From assembly GCF_900167015.1 (NCBI RefSeq), contig NZ_FUXX01000006.1, positions 1 to 64,000 on the forward strand: a stretch of 64,000 nucleotides of DNA, read 5' to 3'. Shown in pieces: positions 17,931 through 27,288 of the stretch. The first letter of the stretch is position 1. Every line of letters starts with the position of its first letter. The translations under genes were made by a program, and so were the position numbers. A model generated the notes under the pieces. The model was not told where the DNA came from and did not search any database. It saw only the letters and a list, made by a program, of their open reading frames with translations. The stretch is from Succinivibrio dextrinosolvens DSM 3072. Lineage in GTDB: Bacteria; Pseudomonadota; Gammaproteobacteria; Enterobacterales; Succinivibrionaceae.

Positions 17931-18722
17931 TTAGTTTCTCAGGATGCTCTGCTGTAGCTGAGATCCAGTCTTAATCATATCGGATGAGCCTGATACGTAG
18001 GCGTTGTACTGACCCATCTTATCCTGAAGCTTAACCATCTGAGTCTGATTATCTGAGTTGCAGTTCTCAGCCTTATGCTGAAGTGAGGTAATCAGGCTGT
18101 TAATGTTATTGGTATCCAGAGTCTTGCCTTTGCCTAGCATATCCTTTGGAATGGTACCATTCTCGACGGACTTGATCATTGAAGTCAGGAACTCCTTGTA
18201 CTGCTTGATTTCCTTAAGACCATCATCAAGCTCATACTTGAAGTGCAGATTGTCAAAGCTGCCGTCTGCAGTTCTTACGATGTTAGGGAAGTTAGAATGA
18301 CCAGCCTTGTTAACAAAATCATGAAGCTTGTCATCAGTGGTCTTGTCCATTGTGTATAGACCGTTCTTATCAGCTTTTAAGGTACCGTCAGCAATCTGAG
18401 CTTCCATCTTTTCGTAGGTTTTCTCAACGTACTCAACGTCTGCTAAGGTCTTCTTCATAGCCTCAAGATCTTCAGGAAGATTGTACTTTGCATATGCTGG
18501 ATTGCTGTTGATAGCCTTTAGCGCATCAGCCTGCTCCATGAATTTTCTAGCCTGATCGTTCTGAGATTTCATTTCATTGATGTATCTTGTGGCAGAATCC
18601 TTATTGGTTTTTGCGATCTCAAGCTGAACTAAAGCAGCAGCAGTGAAAGGGCTCATGCTCTTTAGATCGATACCATCAAGGTTTATTGAGTTTGCGCCGT
18701 ATACATTGTTAATCTGTGTCAT
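17931..18722 (-). CDS. T3SS needle-tip/filament candidate (EspA/LcrV-like), copy 2
   Basis: This 263-residue paralogue of the gene at 16546 is nearly identical in the N-terminal helix (SPFTAAALVQLEIAKTNKD) and the C-terminal helix (TQMVKLQDKMGQYNAYVSG) but differs through the middle third. That pattern is expected if the termini pack in the fibre and the middle is surface-exposed. It is transcribed alone. The two copies are a local tandem duplication separated by 599 bp that includes a duplicated promoter element. Confidence 0.68.
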   Translation of the reverse strand: MTQINNVYGANSINLDGIDLKSMSPFTAAALVQLEIAKTNKDSATRYINEMKSQNDQARKFMEQADALKAINSNPAYAKYNLPEDLEAMKKTLADVEYVEKTYEKMEAQIADGTLKADKNGLYTMDKTTDDKLHDFVNKAGHSNFPNIVRTADGSFDNLHFKYELDDGLKEIKQYKEFLTSMIKSVENGTIPKDMLGKGKTLDTNNINSLITSLQHKAENCNSDNQTQMVKLQDKMGQYNAYVSGSSDMIKTGSQLQQSILRN

Positions 18723-18802
18723 AATCAGTACCTTCTAAATATTCGATTTGGTATAAAACCAGAAAAACTTTAACCTTTTAACCGAAGTATAGAACCATAA
18801 AA

Positions 18803-18842
18803 TTTTTTGTAAAGTATAAAAATTGCTCTACATTGTATAAAA
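18803..18842 (-). promoter_or_regulatory. Conserved promoter-like block upstream of tip/filament copy 2
   Basis: On the minus strand the block reads ATGTAGAGCAA, then TATACTTTACAAAAA. It matches the block at 17415-17450 with the same 13-nt distance from GTAGAG to TATACT. The box is about 91 nt from the start codon. Confidence 0.5.
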
Positions 18843-18955
18843 GTTTGATAATTTGATATGGGTCAAATAAATTATACAATTATGCTTTTTTAAGCGGAGT
18901 TCTCTCCTTTATATATAGTCCTGTATTTTTCTTGGAAAATCCCTGCTGAGCCTTG

Positions 18956-19432
18956 TCAGAACTCGTTTTTCTTGGTGTGGAAGTCCTCAAGCTCGCTCTC
19001 TTCCTTTCTTTCGATTTCAATTCTCTGCATTTCAAGCCAGATTTTCTTGTGTTCTTCAAGTTTATTAAGATCGGCTGTAGCTTTTTTAACAACAAGCTTG
19101 GCTTCATCACATTCTTTTTTCAGAGTAACCTCATTGTTCTTAAGTTCTCTAAGTTCATCCTGAAGCTTAAGTTCTCCAATATTAAGATTGGCAAGATCCT
19201 GTTTGAATTTTTCAAAGGCCTCGTTGCTTAATTCCTTGAACATCACGCTGTCGTAGCGTCTTACGGTTTCCTCTTCCTTCCAGACCTTGTAATCCTCTAT
19301 TTCCTGGATTTTCTTTTTGATTGCATTCTGTGCCTGTTCGACCTTCTTTTTTGCAAGCAAAAGATCTCTTTGCGCCTCATCTACACGATGAGAGCGGAGT
19401 CCGATAAGTTTTGCCAGCGGATAGGTTGCCAT
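18956..19432 (-). CDS. sctO: T3SS stalk protein SctO (YscO/FliJ-like)
   Basis: At 158 aa it is almost entirely a charged alpha-helical coiled coil, with no membrane segment, as expected for the SctO hairpin that links the ATPase hexamer to SctV. The N-terminus MATYPLAKLIGLRSHRVDEAQ, with a leading basic helix, is typical. Its ATG overlaps the sctU stop (TGATG), showing tight coupling. In Ysc systems SctO usually follows SctN, so the pairing with SctU is rearranged. Identity is by fold pattern and position. Confidence 0.78.
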   Translation of the reverse strand: MATYPLAKLIGLRSHRVDEAQRDLLLAKKKVEQAQNAIKKKIQEIEDYKVWKEEETVRRYDSVMFKELSNEAFEKFKQDLANLNIGELKLQDELRELKNNEVTLKKECDEAKLVVKKATADLNKLEEHKKIWLEMQRIEIERKEESELEDFHTKKNEF

Positions 19433-20478
19433 CAGATCTTCTTTAATGCCTCAACGTAACGCAGTACCTTGGCTACCGGGATCAGCAGATCATCAGGGAT
19501 CTGTTCACCTTCATTACCTTCTGCATACAGAGCTCTGGCTAGAGGAGGTTCTCTCATTACAGGAATATTCTCCTCCTCAGCAGCCTTAATCATACGTCTT
19601 GCAACATCATCCTTTCCTTTTGCAAGAATAACAGGAATGGGCTGTTTCTCCCTGTCATAATCCAGAGCAACAGCATAGTGGGTTGGGTTAACCACAACAA
19701 CCTTTGATTTTTTTGTTTTGCCAAGGGTATTCTGGTTTAACAGTTCCTGATGCAGCTGTTTTCTCTTTGATTTAATCATAGGATCGCCTTCGGATTCCTT
19801 GAATTCTCTTTTAACTTCATCAGGCGACATCATATGATCCTTGGTGAATTTGAATCTTGTGTACAGAAAGTCTGCAAGTGCAACCACGATAAATGAGCCG
19901 ATAGCAAAATATGCCAGTTCCTTGAGCATTACCGCCATCATTATCCATACATGCTGAACATCAAGATAGGGGAGAACAAAAAGCTGACGAAGGTTGTTTA
20001 ACAGTGCAATCTTTACCGCAAAAGAGAGCACGATAACCTTTGCAACGTTCTTTGCAAAGTCGAACATATTCTTTTTGGAGAAAACCTTCTGTACCCACTT
20101 TTTAGGATTAAGGTTTTCCAGTTTGGGAGCTGCGGCTTTTGGAGCAAACAGAAAACCTATCTGACCTAAGTTGGCAAGCAGAGCTGCAGCCATGGCAATT
20201 ATTACGACCGGTGCTGCTATTTTGAGCATGATTAAAAGGGTAAAGGCACTAAGACGAGGCCAGGCCTCCTCAAAAGGAAGCTTCAGCGAATCTTCTATGA
20301 TTTTTCCAACCAGATCATGTAAAAGAGTAAAAATATCCCCAGATGCAACCATAAAAAAGGCTGCAACACACGTAACAATCAATGCTGAAGGCAATTCCTG
20401 AGATTTAGGTACATCACCTTTTTCTCTGGAATCTCTCAGTCGTTTGGGGGTCGGTTGTTCTGTTTTCTCGTCTGCCAT
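19432..20478 (-). CDS. sctU: T3SS export switch protein SctU (YscU/FlhB family)
   Basis: At 348 aa it has four membrane segments in the first ~210 residues and a cytoplasmic domain with the self-cleavage motif NPTH at residues 264-267 (VVVNPTHYAVAL). The N-terminus EKTEQPTPKRLRDSREKGDV is the family hallmark. Cleavage between Asn and Pro sets the switch from needle to translocator export. It is divergent from sctW, which starts about 310 bp away. Confidence 0.97.
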   Translation of the reverse strand: MADEKTEQPTPKRLRDSREKGDVPKSQELPSALIVTCVAAFFMVASGDIFTLLHDLVGKIIEDSLKLPFEEAWPRLSAFTLLIMLKIAAPVVIIAMAAALLANLGQIGFLFAPKAAAPKLENLNPKKWVQKVFSKKNMFDFAKNVAKVIVLSFAVKIALLNNLRQLFVLPYLDVQHVWIMMAVMLKELAYFAIGSFIVVALADFLYTRFKFTKDHMMSPDEVKREFKESEGDPMIKSKRKQLHQELLNQNTLGKTKKSKVVVVNPTHYAVALDYDREKQPIPVILAKGKDDVARRMIKAAEEENIPVMREPPLARALYAEGNEGEQIPDDLLIPVAKVLRYVEALKKI

Positions 20479-20788
20479 ATCAGTACCTGTCTATGACTAT
20501 TTTAGATAGAAAAAGATTTTTAATATAGATTTGCGCTCAAAAGTAGTGAAATTAAGCCGAAAAATAATTCTTTTATAGAAAATTCTGTGATCGTGCACAA
20601 TTTTTTATATATAGAGCAAAAAAAGTAAGAAAAGTTTGTATTATATTGTCTATACTATAAAAAAGATAAATTATTTTTAAATTTGCAATAAGCGTTCGGT
20701 TTATTGTAGTTATTTATGGTTAATATATAAATGATGGCAGCTGATATTTCAGTTATCACTGACCTGTAGAATTAGTTTGAGGTGTTTT
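20479..20788. promoter_or_regulatory. Divergent promoter region between sctU and sctW
   Basis: This is 310 bp of AT-rich DNA with no gene. A TATACT box at 20651-20656 is oriented toward sctW, 133 nt from its start. The sctU promoter must be in the other direction; I cannot place it. Confidence 0.4.
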
Positions 20789-21904
20789 ATGTCAGATATT
20801 AATGGTATCCGCAACCCATCTGGTTTTGATCATCAGAATGTACCAGGAAATACCAGTACTAACGCTCCTGCTCCAGGAGGCATGATCAACGGGGTTTCTG
20901 TTGAGCCAGCTGATATTGAGAAGTCTTTATTCGAAGATTCCATGGAGGAAATGACTTTCTCCAAGGATAATTCAAAGCAGACAAAACTGGCCCTGCGTAA
21001 GCAGAAGAATGCTGATGCACGTCTTGCAGAACTTCTCAAGAAGATGCAGGCTGCTGTTGCAGAGAAGGTTAATGCCAAGTCAAAGACTGAAGACATCCTA
21101 AAGAGAACATCCAAAGTTGGTTGTACTCCTCGCGAGATTGTTGATTCTCTTAAGTCTTCAGGCGGTCATGATGCAGAGAACTATGCACTGCTTCTGCAGC
21201 TGATTTCCAAGGAGAAGGATCCTGTTAAGCAGAAACTGATGCAGGATGCCGCCAATGAGATTTTAGAGAAGAACGAGAGTGGCATTAAGGCCGTTATCAA
21301 TGCAATGGATTTGTCCGAGGACAACTATGCAGGCCTGAGCTTACTTGATAATGCAGAGAATTATTCTGATTCTCTTCTGAATTTCAAAGACGGTATGTCC
21401 ATGCTTCAGTTCATCAATGATAAGTATGGCGAGAAGTTTGAAGAAGGTCTTGATTTTATCACTAAGGCATTGAGTGCTGATCTTGAAGCAGCTCAGAGAA
21501 GTCATGAACCTGCATTCCTTCGTTCCGTTGCAGATGGTCTTGAGCAGACAAAGGTACTTTACTCATGCTTTGCCCATGAGGAAGCCATGCTTGATCGACT
21601 GGACAAGGTCCATAGTCTTGATGTCAAGGGATTTGATAAGGTCGAATTTGTAAGAAAACTTGGAGATCTTATTAAGTCAAGCTTTGTGTCTCCTGGTGAC
21701 GTTAGAGATCTTTTAATTACAGTAAAAGCTTCGGATCCTGGTCAGGAAGTTGTAATCTGCCAGGAACTCAGCAAGACTCTAAAGGATCTTTCCGATGTCT
21801 TCTATGGGACTCCTGAGGCCAGAGAGCGTATCAATGAGGCCTGCACTGTATTGATTGATAATAAGATTCAGGCGGAGGATGAATGGCTGGAATCACAACA
21901 GTAG
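20789..21904 (+). CDS. sctW: T3SS gatekeeper SctW (YopN-TyeA/CopN/InvE-like)
   Basis: This 371-residue mostly helical protein has no signal peptide. It has an Asn/Gly-rich N-terminus (MSDINGIRNPSGF) and a helical core containing LLQLISKEKDPVKQKLMQDA. The C-terminal third corresponds in position to TyeA, so the two Yersinia proteins are fused here as in InvE. It blocks early effector release and orders translocator export. ATG 20789 has TTTGAGG 7 nt upstream; the TTG at 20777 is unlikely. Identity is supported by the downstream chaperone-sctX-sctY-sctV order. Confidence 0.85.
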   Translation: MSDINGIRNPSGFDHQNVPGNTSTNAPAPGGMINGVSVEPADIEKSLFEDSMEEMTFSKDNSKQTKLALRKQKNADARLAELLKKMQAAVAEKVNAKSKTEDILKRTSKVGCTPREIVDSLKSSGGHDAENYALLLQLISKEKDPVKQKLMQDAANEILEKNESGIKAVINAMDLSEDNYAGLSLLDNAENYSDSLLNFKDGMSMLQFINDKYGEKFEEGLDFITKALSADLEAAQRSHEPAFLRSVADGLEQTKVLYSCFAHEEAMLDRLDKVHSLDVKGFDKVEFVRKLGDLIKSSFVSPGDVRDLLITVKASDPGQEVVICQELSKTLKDLSDVFYGTPEARERINEACTVLIDNKIQAEDEWLESQQ

Positions 21905-22290
21905 TAGATCCTGAAGTTGTCAGAAGAGAGTTGTATCGATTCGCTAAAAGAATAGGAATGGAGAACATTCCTGCTTTTGATGAGAACAATGCGTTAACCT
22001 TTGGTGTAGATGGCGCTAAGCTCTCTTTTGAGCTTAATGCAGATAGGACCTATCTAGCTGTAGGCTATGCGGTTACTCCTGAAATATCTGAAGTTGACCA
22101 CTATCTTAGAATAGCACTGGCAAAGACTAAATACTCAGGTGGTTTTGTCTACAGTGCTTCTTATGTTGATCCTTTAATCATCTTTACAACTCAGCTGCCA
22201 AATCCATCAATTTCAGCTGAGAATTTTGAGAAGATTCTGTTCGGTTTTATAAAACTATGGAATGAGGTAAAGCATGGCAACCAGAATTAG
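21883..22290 (+). CDS. CesT/SycN-type chaperone of the gatekeeper
   Basis: The 135 residues start inside the sctW 3' end (22-nt overlap). The N-terminal helix (VVRRELYRFAKRIGM), the strands (ALTFGVDGAKLSFELN, TYLAVGYAVT) and the C-terminal helix (FEKILFGFIKLWNEVK) fit a class I chaperone. Its place between the gatekeeper and sctX is that of SycN in Yersinia. It probably binds the SctW N-terminus. Whether it needs a second subunit, as SycN needs YscB, is unknown. Confidence 0.72.
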   Translation: MAGITTVVDPEVVRRELYRFAKRIGMENIPAFDENNALTFGVDGAKLSFELNADRTYLAVGYAVTPEISEVDHYLRIALAKTKYSGGFVYSASYVDPLIIFTTQLPNPSISAENFEKILFGFIKLWNEVKHGNQN

Positions 22291-22654
22291 TGGTAATTCA
22301 AGTCTGCTCAATTCCAATTTTGGTCTTGATCAGGTTCTGGATAGACCAACGACACAATCTCATCTTCCAAAGAACATGTCATATGTTCCTGTGGGCAATA
22401 CTAATGTCCGTCTGGAAAATATGTACAAAAAACGCTCTGTTGATAAGCGAATGATGTCAAAGGCAAAGCCAAATATTGATAATCCTGATGAGCTTGATCC
22501 GGCTAATTTCGCAATGAATTTTGAAAATGCTGTAGAAAAGCTTGCAGAGTTTGATACTCCTGCAACCAATGATTTTTCTCAGGAAGTTGCAGATCCACTT
22601 CTGGAGAATCAGCTTCTTCTCAAGATTTATAAAGGCTTTATGGTTGGGGGTTAG
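22274..22654 (+). CDS. sctX: T3SS export factor SctX (YscX-like)
   Basis: At 126 aa it has a loose N-terminus followed by RLENMYKKRSVDKRM, comparable with the YscX segment ERLYPTAQSKRS, and ends in a helix (LLENQLLLKIYKGFMVGG) like the YscX C-terminal helix that binds YscY. It overlaps the chaperone gene by 17 nt and is followed by an SctY-like TPR gene and sctV, exactly the yscX-yscY-yscV order. YscX is an early substrate that binds SctV. Similarity is modest, so the call leans on synteny. Confidence 0.75.
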   Translation: MATRISGNSSLLNSNFGLDQVLDRPTTQSHLPKNMSYVPVGNTNVRLENMYKKRSVDKRMMSKAKPNIDNPDELDPANFAMNFENAVEKLAEFDTPATNDFSQEVADPLLENQLLLKIYKGFMVGG

Positions 22655-22662
22655 TGTCTTAA

Positions 22663-23028
22663 ATGCAAAAGAAGACTCTCAACAAAAAAGAAATCAGAGC
22701 TCTTGAAATGATTGGCTACCTTTTTCTCAATCTGGGGATTGTAAGGAAAGCCGAAAGTACAATTAATGCGATCTTAGTTGTTGATCCAAACAATACATGG
22801 GCATTTTATGCCAGACCTATTCTATATTTTCTAAAAGAGGACTATGAATCTGCAATCTACTATGCGGATATTGTCCTGCAGATGAAAAAAATAGATTACG
22901 ATCTACTTGAAATAAAAAAACTAAAGGCCAGATCTCTGTTTATGCTTAACAGGCAGGCAGAATCCTCTAAACTTATAGAAGAGATAAAAAAAGAAATCGA
23001 CAGTAGAGAAGAAGAGCCTGTAGCTTAA
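22663..23028 (+). CDS. sctY: TPR chaperone SctY (YscY-like)
   Basis: This 121-residue protein has about three TPR-like helical pairs (EMIGYLFLNLGIVRKAESTINAILVVDPNN; FYARPILYFLKEDYESAIYYADIVL). YscY is a small TPR chaperone for YscX that also touches SctV. It begins 8 nt after sctX and sctV starts 18 nt after it. Confidence 0.78.
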   Translation: MQKKTLNKKEIRALEMIGYLFLNLGIVRKAESTINAILVVDPNNTWAFYARPILYFLKEDYESAIYYADIVLQMKKIDYDLLEIKKLKARSLFMLNRQAESSKLIEEIKKEIDSREEEPVA

Positions 23029-23046
23029 AAAATATAAGGATATCCG

Positions 23047-25143
23047 ATGTCATTCATCAACTCCGCGAGAACATCTGTTGGGCTGGTCACCAAGCATGCT
23101 GATCTTATGCTTGTTGGTGCTGTTATTGCCGTTATTGCCCTGATGATTCTTCCAATGCCTACACCGCTGGTGGATCTTCTGATTTCCATGAATCTTGCGG
23201 TTTCATTCGTGATTATGATGATGAGTCTATACACGCCGTCAGTTCTTGGATTTTCATCTTTCCCTACAGTTCTGCTATTTACTACACTATTCAGACTGGG
23301 ACTTAATATCTGTACCACCCGTCTGATTCTTCTGCAGGCTGATGCCGGTGAGATCATCTATACCTTCGGTGAATTCGCTGTTGGCGGTAACTTCGTTGTA
23401 GGTGCCGTGGTATTCATTATTATTGCTATTATTCAGTTCCTGGTTATTGCAAAAGGTTCTGAGCGTGTATCCGAGGTTGGTGCAAGATTCTCTCTGGATG
23501 CTATGCCTGGTAAGCAGATGTCTATCGATGCAGACCTGAGAGCCGGTTCCATTGACGGTGAAGAGGCTCAGAGACGCCGTGAAGAGGTTGGTCTTGAAAG
23601 TAAGCTTTATGGTTCCATGGACGGTGCGATGAAGTTCGTTAAGGGCGATGCTGTTGCCGGTCTGGTGATTGCTGCTGTTAACGTTATTGCCGGAACCATT
23701 ATCGGTTCAAGTATGAATGGACTTGGTCTTTCAGACTCACTTAAGCTTTACGGTATTCTGACCATTGGTGACGGTCTGGTATCTCAGATCCCATCTCTTC
23801 TGATTTCAATTTCAGCAGGTATTCTGGTAACCAGATCCGGCGGTAAGGTTGATAACGTTGGTGAACAGATTGGTGGAGAAATCTTCTCAAGACCAAAGGC
23901 ATTAAAGGTTGCATCTGCAATGGTGTTCCTATTTGCTCTGGTTCCAGGTTTCCCTAAACCTCAGCTGTTTTCTCTGGCTGTAATCATGTATATCATCTCC
24001 TATGGTCTTGAGAAAATGTCCTATCAGTCAAGTGCGCCTGAACCTGATATCAAGACTCAGCTTGTTGATAAGACCCTGGCTCCTGCAGTTAAAGGAAACG
24101 GTAAGAAAGCAAAGCGCAGCGGTAATGCCGAAGAGTTTTCTCCAATTGTTCCTATTATTCTTGATCTTTCAGATGACCTGTATGAGGCTTTAGATTATTC
24201 GGCTCTCGATGACCGTATGATTGAGCTGAGAAGTGCTCTTTATTATGATTTGGGCGTACCTTTCCCTGGAATCAATCTGCGTAATAATCCTGGACTTCCG
24301 GGCCTTTCCTATGCGCTTAACCTCGACGAGATACCTATTTCAAGAGGTATTCTGATGAAGGATAAGTTACTGGTTAGAGATCAGCCGGAAAACGTTAAGA
24401 TGCTTGGTATTGATATTGAGCAGGGAGAGGATTTCCTTCCTGGTGAGAAGTCCTGGTGGGTTGATAAGAAGTATAAAGATGAACTTGAAAAGATCAATAT
24501 TACTGCTCTGGACTTTGAAGATATTATAACTCTTCATACTTCTATTCTTCTTGCAAAACATGCCGGTGACTTCATTGGTATGCAGGAGAGTAAGTATATT
24601 CTCGACAAGATGGAGGAGAGAGCTCCGGACCTTGTACATGAGGCTACACGTTTACTTCCTCTGCAGAAGATTGCAGATATTTTCAAGCGTCTGGTTCAGG
24701 AACAGGTATCTATTCGTGATTTAAGATGTATTCTTGAGAATATTATTTCCTGGGCACCTCGAGAGAAAGACATCATTATGCTCTGTGAGTATGTTCGAGT
24801 TGGTCTGAAGCGACAGATCAGTTACCGTTATACAGCTGATCAGAATCTGCTGCCTGCAGTTCTGATAGATCCTAATGTGGAAGAGGTGATTAGAAAGTCA
24901 ATCAGACAGAGTTCAGCTGGTTCCTTCCTGGCACTTGATCCTGACAGTACGAAGAAATTTATTGAGGAACTTAAGCGCATCAGATCAACCACCAATAAGA
25001 GAACTGTTATTATTGCCTCAATTGATATCAGACGTTATGTTCGTCGTCTGATTGAAGGTGAGTTCTATGATGTTCCTGTTCTTGATTATCAGGAGCTGAC
25101 TCCTGAGGTTTCTGTTCAGCCTATCGAAAGAATCCGTTTCTAA
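23047..25143 (+). CDS. sctV: T3SS export gate protein SctV (YscV/FlhA family)
   Basis: At 698 aa it has about eight membrane segments in the first ~330 residues, including the conserved FSSFPTVLLFTTLFRLGLNI and the FHIPEP loop region KQMSIDADLRAGSIDGEEAQ. A ~350-residue cytoplasmic domain forms the nonameric ring that docks chaperones and the SctX/Y pair. It is full length. It ends the sctW-X-Y-V operon; a weak TACTCC/GGAGTA hairpin follows near 25150. Confidence 0.98.
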   Translation: MSFINSARTSVGLVTKHADLMLVGAVIAVIALMILPMPTPLVDLLISMNLAVSFVIMMMSLYTPSVLGFSSFPTVLLFTTLFRLGLNICTTRLILLQADAGEIIYTFGEFAVGGNFVVGAVVFIIIAIIQFLVIAKGSERVSEVGARFSLDAMPGKQMSIDADLRAGSIDGEEAQRRREEVGLESKLYGSMDGAMKFVKGDAVAGLVIAAVNVIAGTIIGSSMNGLGLSDSLKLYGILTIGDGLVSQIPSLLISISAGILVTRSGGKVDNVGEQIGGEIFSRPKALKVASAMVFLFALVPGFPKPQLFSLAVIMYIISYGLEKMSYQSSAPEPDIKTQLVDKTLAPAVKGNGKKAKRSGNAEEFSPIVPIILDLSDDLYEALDYSALDDRMIELRSALYYDLGVPFPGINLRNNPGLPGLSYALNLDEIPISRGILMKDKLLVRDQPENVKMLGIDIEQGEDFLPGEKSWWVDKKYKDELEKINITALDFEDIITLHTSILLAKHAGDFIGMQESKYILDKMEERAPDLVHEATRLLPLQKIADIFKRLVQEQVSIRDLRCILENIISWAPREKDIIMLCEYVRVGLKRQISYRYTADQNLLPAVLIDPNVEEVIRKSIRQSSAGSFLALDPDSTKKFIEELKRIRSTTNKRTVIIASIDIRRYVRRLIEGEFYDVPVLDYQELTPEVSVQPIERIRF

Positions 25144-25657
25144 CTATTGGTACTCCTCACTTCTGGGGAGTATCTGTCTTAAATATCGCTTTTTCTCTGA
25201 TTCTTTATTTTCTTAGTGAGCTTTTTTGTTTATCTTTTTGAAATATAAACAAAAAGGTGCGAATGTCACAAATTTTAACATTTGTTTTTATAAGAATTCT
25301 TCGTGCAATAAATCGTTTTTCTGAATATTTATTATTAATTTTTTTGAAACTACATATGTAGTTCAAAAATAAGAAAATCATTTAATATCAATAAATAATA
25401 TGAATATATGTGTAACATTGTATCTACATAATAAAAAATGTGATCAATATAAAAAATTTGAATATATAGTAACAAAAATAGTTGAATTACTAAAGCGGAT
25501 ACTTATACTAGTAAATAAGAAAACTGATTTTTTGACAAGAACAACGATTTTTTTCTGACTTATGAGATAAATTTAAATAGCAGTGAAGGTAATTTGCATA
25601 TGACCTGAAACTGTGTCAGACATAAAACCTGTTTTTGTCAATCATTAGGAGTTAATT
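25144..25657 (+). promoter_or_regulatory. Long AT-rich leader before the translocator operon
   Basis: No gene is visible in 514 bp. A perfect 16-bp palindrome, AACTACATATGTAGTT, lies at 25348-25363. TGTATCTACAT near 25423 is the reverse complement of a site near 5421. A TATACT box at 25504-25509 is 149 nt before the first start codon. The length and composition suggest a heavily regulated promoter. Confidence 0.42.
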
Positions 25658-26188
25658 ATGACAGAAGAAGAGTTCCAGAAGAATTTAGATAAGTATGATT
25701 TCCTGTTAGATGGAATTCCAGAGAAGGAAGCAGTCAAGAGTGCTGTAGCTCTCTTTCAGAAGGGGGCAACCTTAGGTGAACTGGTTGGCCTTGATTCAGA
25801 TAAACTGGAAATCATGTATGCATACGCTTATAACCTATATTCATCAGGTCAGTATGCAGATTCTGAAAAAATATTCAGAGCTTTGGTTGTCTATGATGGA
25901 TCCAAGACCAAATACTGGGTAGGACTGGCAGCCTGTCGTGAAAACCAGAAAGCTTATGCAGAAGCTGCAGAGCTTTATGCAATGGGTGCAACCATGGGCG
26001 GATTAGAAGATCCTGAACCTATGTATTACTCAGCATTATGCAGATTAAAGGCAGACCAGAAAGAGAATGCCATTGCAGCTTTAGAGTTTATTGACATTAT
26101 GGGTAAAGGCAATAAACCACACGATTTACAGATTAAGGCAAAAGCTAAGGCAATGCTTGAGACCTTAAAACAAGTTGAAAATAAATAG
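25658..26188 (+). CDS. SycD/LcrH-type TPR chaperone of the translocators
   Basis: At 176 aa it has three TPR-like repeats in the class II chaperone arrangement: DKLEIMYAYAYNLYSSGQYADSEKIFRALV, TKYWVGLAACRENQKAYAEAAELY and PMYYSALCRLKADQKENAIAAL. SycD/LcrH/IpgC proteins hold the two pore-forming translocators before export. The two genes immediately downstream encode translocator-like proteins, which fits. AGGAG precedes the ATG by about 6 nt. Confidence 0.9.
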   Translation: MTEEEFQKNLDKYDFLLDGIPEKEAVKSAVALFQKGATLGELVGLDSDKLEIMYAYAYNLYSSGQYADSEKIFRALVVYDGSKTKYWVGLAACRENQKAYAEAAELYAMGATMGGLEDPEPMYYSALCRLKADQKENAIAALEFIDIMGKGNKPHDLQIKAKAKAMLETLKQVENK

Positions 26189-26199
26189 GAGCGTATATT

Positions 26200-27270
26200 A
26201 TGTCTGACAAGGTAAATAATTATGCATCACAAAATCTAGATTATCAGGCTCAGCTTGCCGCCTTAACCGAAGACTACAAAGCTGGAAAGATTGATGCGAA
26301 AACTTATGTTCAGCAGACTGTTCTGCTTGAACTTAGAAATTTCAAGACACAGACTGACGTTGATAAGAACAGGACTCAGCTGGAGAAACCATCTGATAAG
26401 GCTCTGGGTGAGCTAAAGGACTTAGGACTTGAAGCTCTTCTATCCTTTATCTCAGGTGAAAACAGAAAAGCTTCAATGAAATCAGCTGAGAGCAGAATTG
26501 CTTCCAATAAGGCTGAGCGTGAAGCTAATTTCCAGAATACCATGGACAAAATCAATGAGAATATTAAGAAAGCAGAGGAAAAGGAAAAAGCTTCATGGTG
26601 GCAGAAGGCTTTGGGCTGGATTGCAAATGTTGTAACCGCAATTGTTGCAGTCGCAACCTTAGTTGTTGGCGTTGTGTCATTAAACCCAGCTATTATTGCT
26701 TTAGGTGTTGCTGCCTGCTACTTTGCCGCATCTAGTATTACAGCTCAGGCAACTGGTGTGGGACTGACAGAAAGAATGCTTGGCCCTGCACTGACTAAAG
26801 TTTTCGGAGAAACTGCTGCAAAACTTATTTGTACTGGTATTGATCTTGTTGGCGGCTTTATTTGTACTGCTTACAGTGGTGCAGGTCTTGTTTCTATGGT
26901 GAAGGCTGGTGCAGATACATCTAAGGCTACTGCTGAAGCACTGAAAACTGCAGCATCTATTGCCTCATATATCGATAAGACCAAGTATATTGCAACCGGA
27001 ATGAACGGTGCAACTGCTATCGGAAGCGGTACTGCCGGCGGTTTTGCTACCTATTATCAGTATAAGGTTGATCAAGGTAAGATTGATCAGATGGCACTTA
27101 AGAAAGCTTTAGAAAAGCTTATGGTTGAAGATCAGGAAGTTCAGAAAACTGTAAAGCAGATTCTTGAATATTTCCAGCATATGACAGATGACGTTACCCA
27201 GGTTGTCAAAGACAAGAACAATACCATGACTAACGTAATGTCTGTAAGCCCAAGCGGTAATTTTGCATAG
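26200..27270 (+). CDS. sctE: Major translocator SctE (YopB/IpaB/EspD-like)
   Basis: At 356 aa it has a coiled coil around residues 85-145, then two hydrophobic hairpin segments (VVTAIVAVATLVVGVVS with ALGVAACYFAAS, then ICTGIDLVGGFICTAYSGAG) and a helical tail. This is the layout of the larger pore-forming translocator inserted in the host membrane. There is no signal peptide. It starts 11 nt after the SycD-like chaperone and begins MSD like several other substrates here. Confidence 0.88.
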   Translation: MSDKVNNYASQNLDYQAQLAALTEDYKAGKIDAKTYVQQTVLLELRNFKTQTDVDKNRTQLEKPSDKALGELKDLGLEALLSFISGENRKASMKSAESRIASNKAEREANFQNTMDKINENIKKAEEKEKASWWQKALGWIANVVTAIVAVATLVVGVVSLNPAIIALGVAACYFAASSITAQATGVGLTERMLGPALTKVFGETAAKLICTGIDLVGGFICTAYSGAGLVSMVKAGADTSKATAEALKTAASIASYIDKTKYIATGMNGATAIGSGTAGGFATYYQYKVDQGKIDQMALKKALEKLMVEDQEVQKTVKQILEYFQHMTDDVTQVVKDKNNTMTNVMSVSPSGNFA

Positions 27271-27288
27271 GTTTTTTGGGGGGGTATT

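Noticed and set aside
18880..19110. Separate minus-strand gene overlapping sctO
   Set aside because: It lies mostly inside sctO in another frame, is Lys/Ser/Arg-rich as an out-of-frame reading would be, and lacks a ribosome site.
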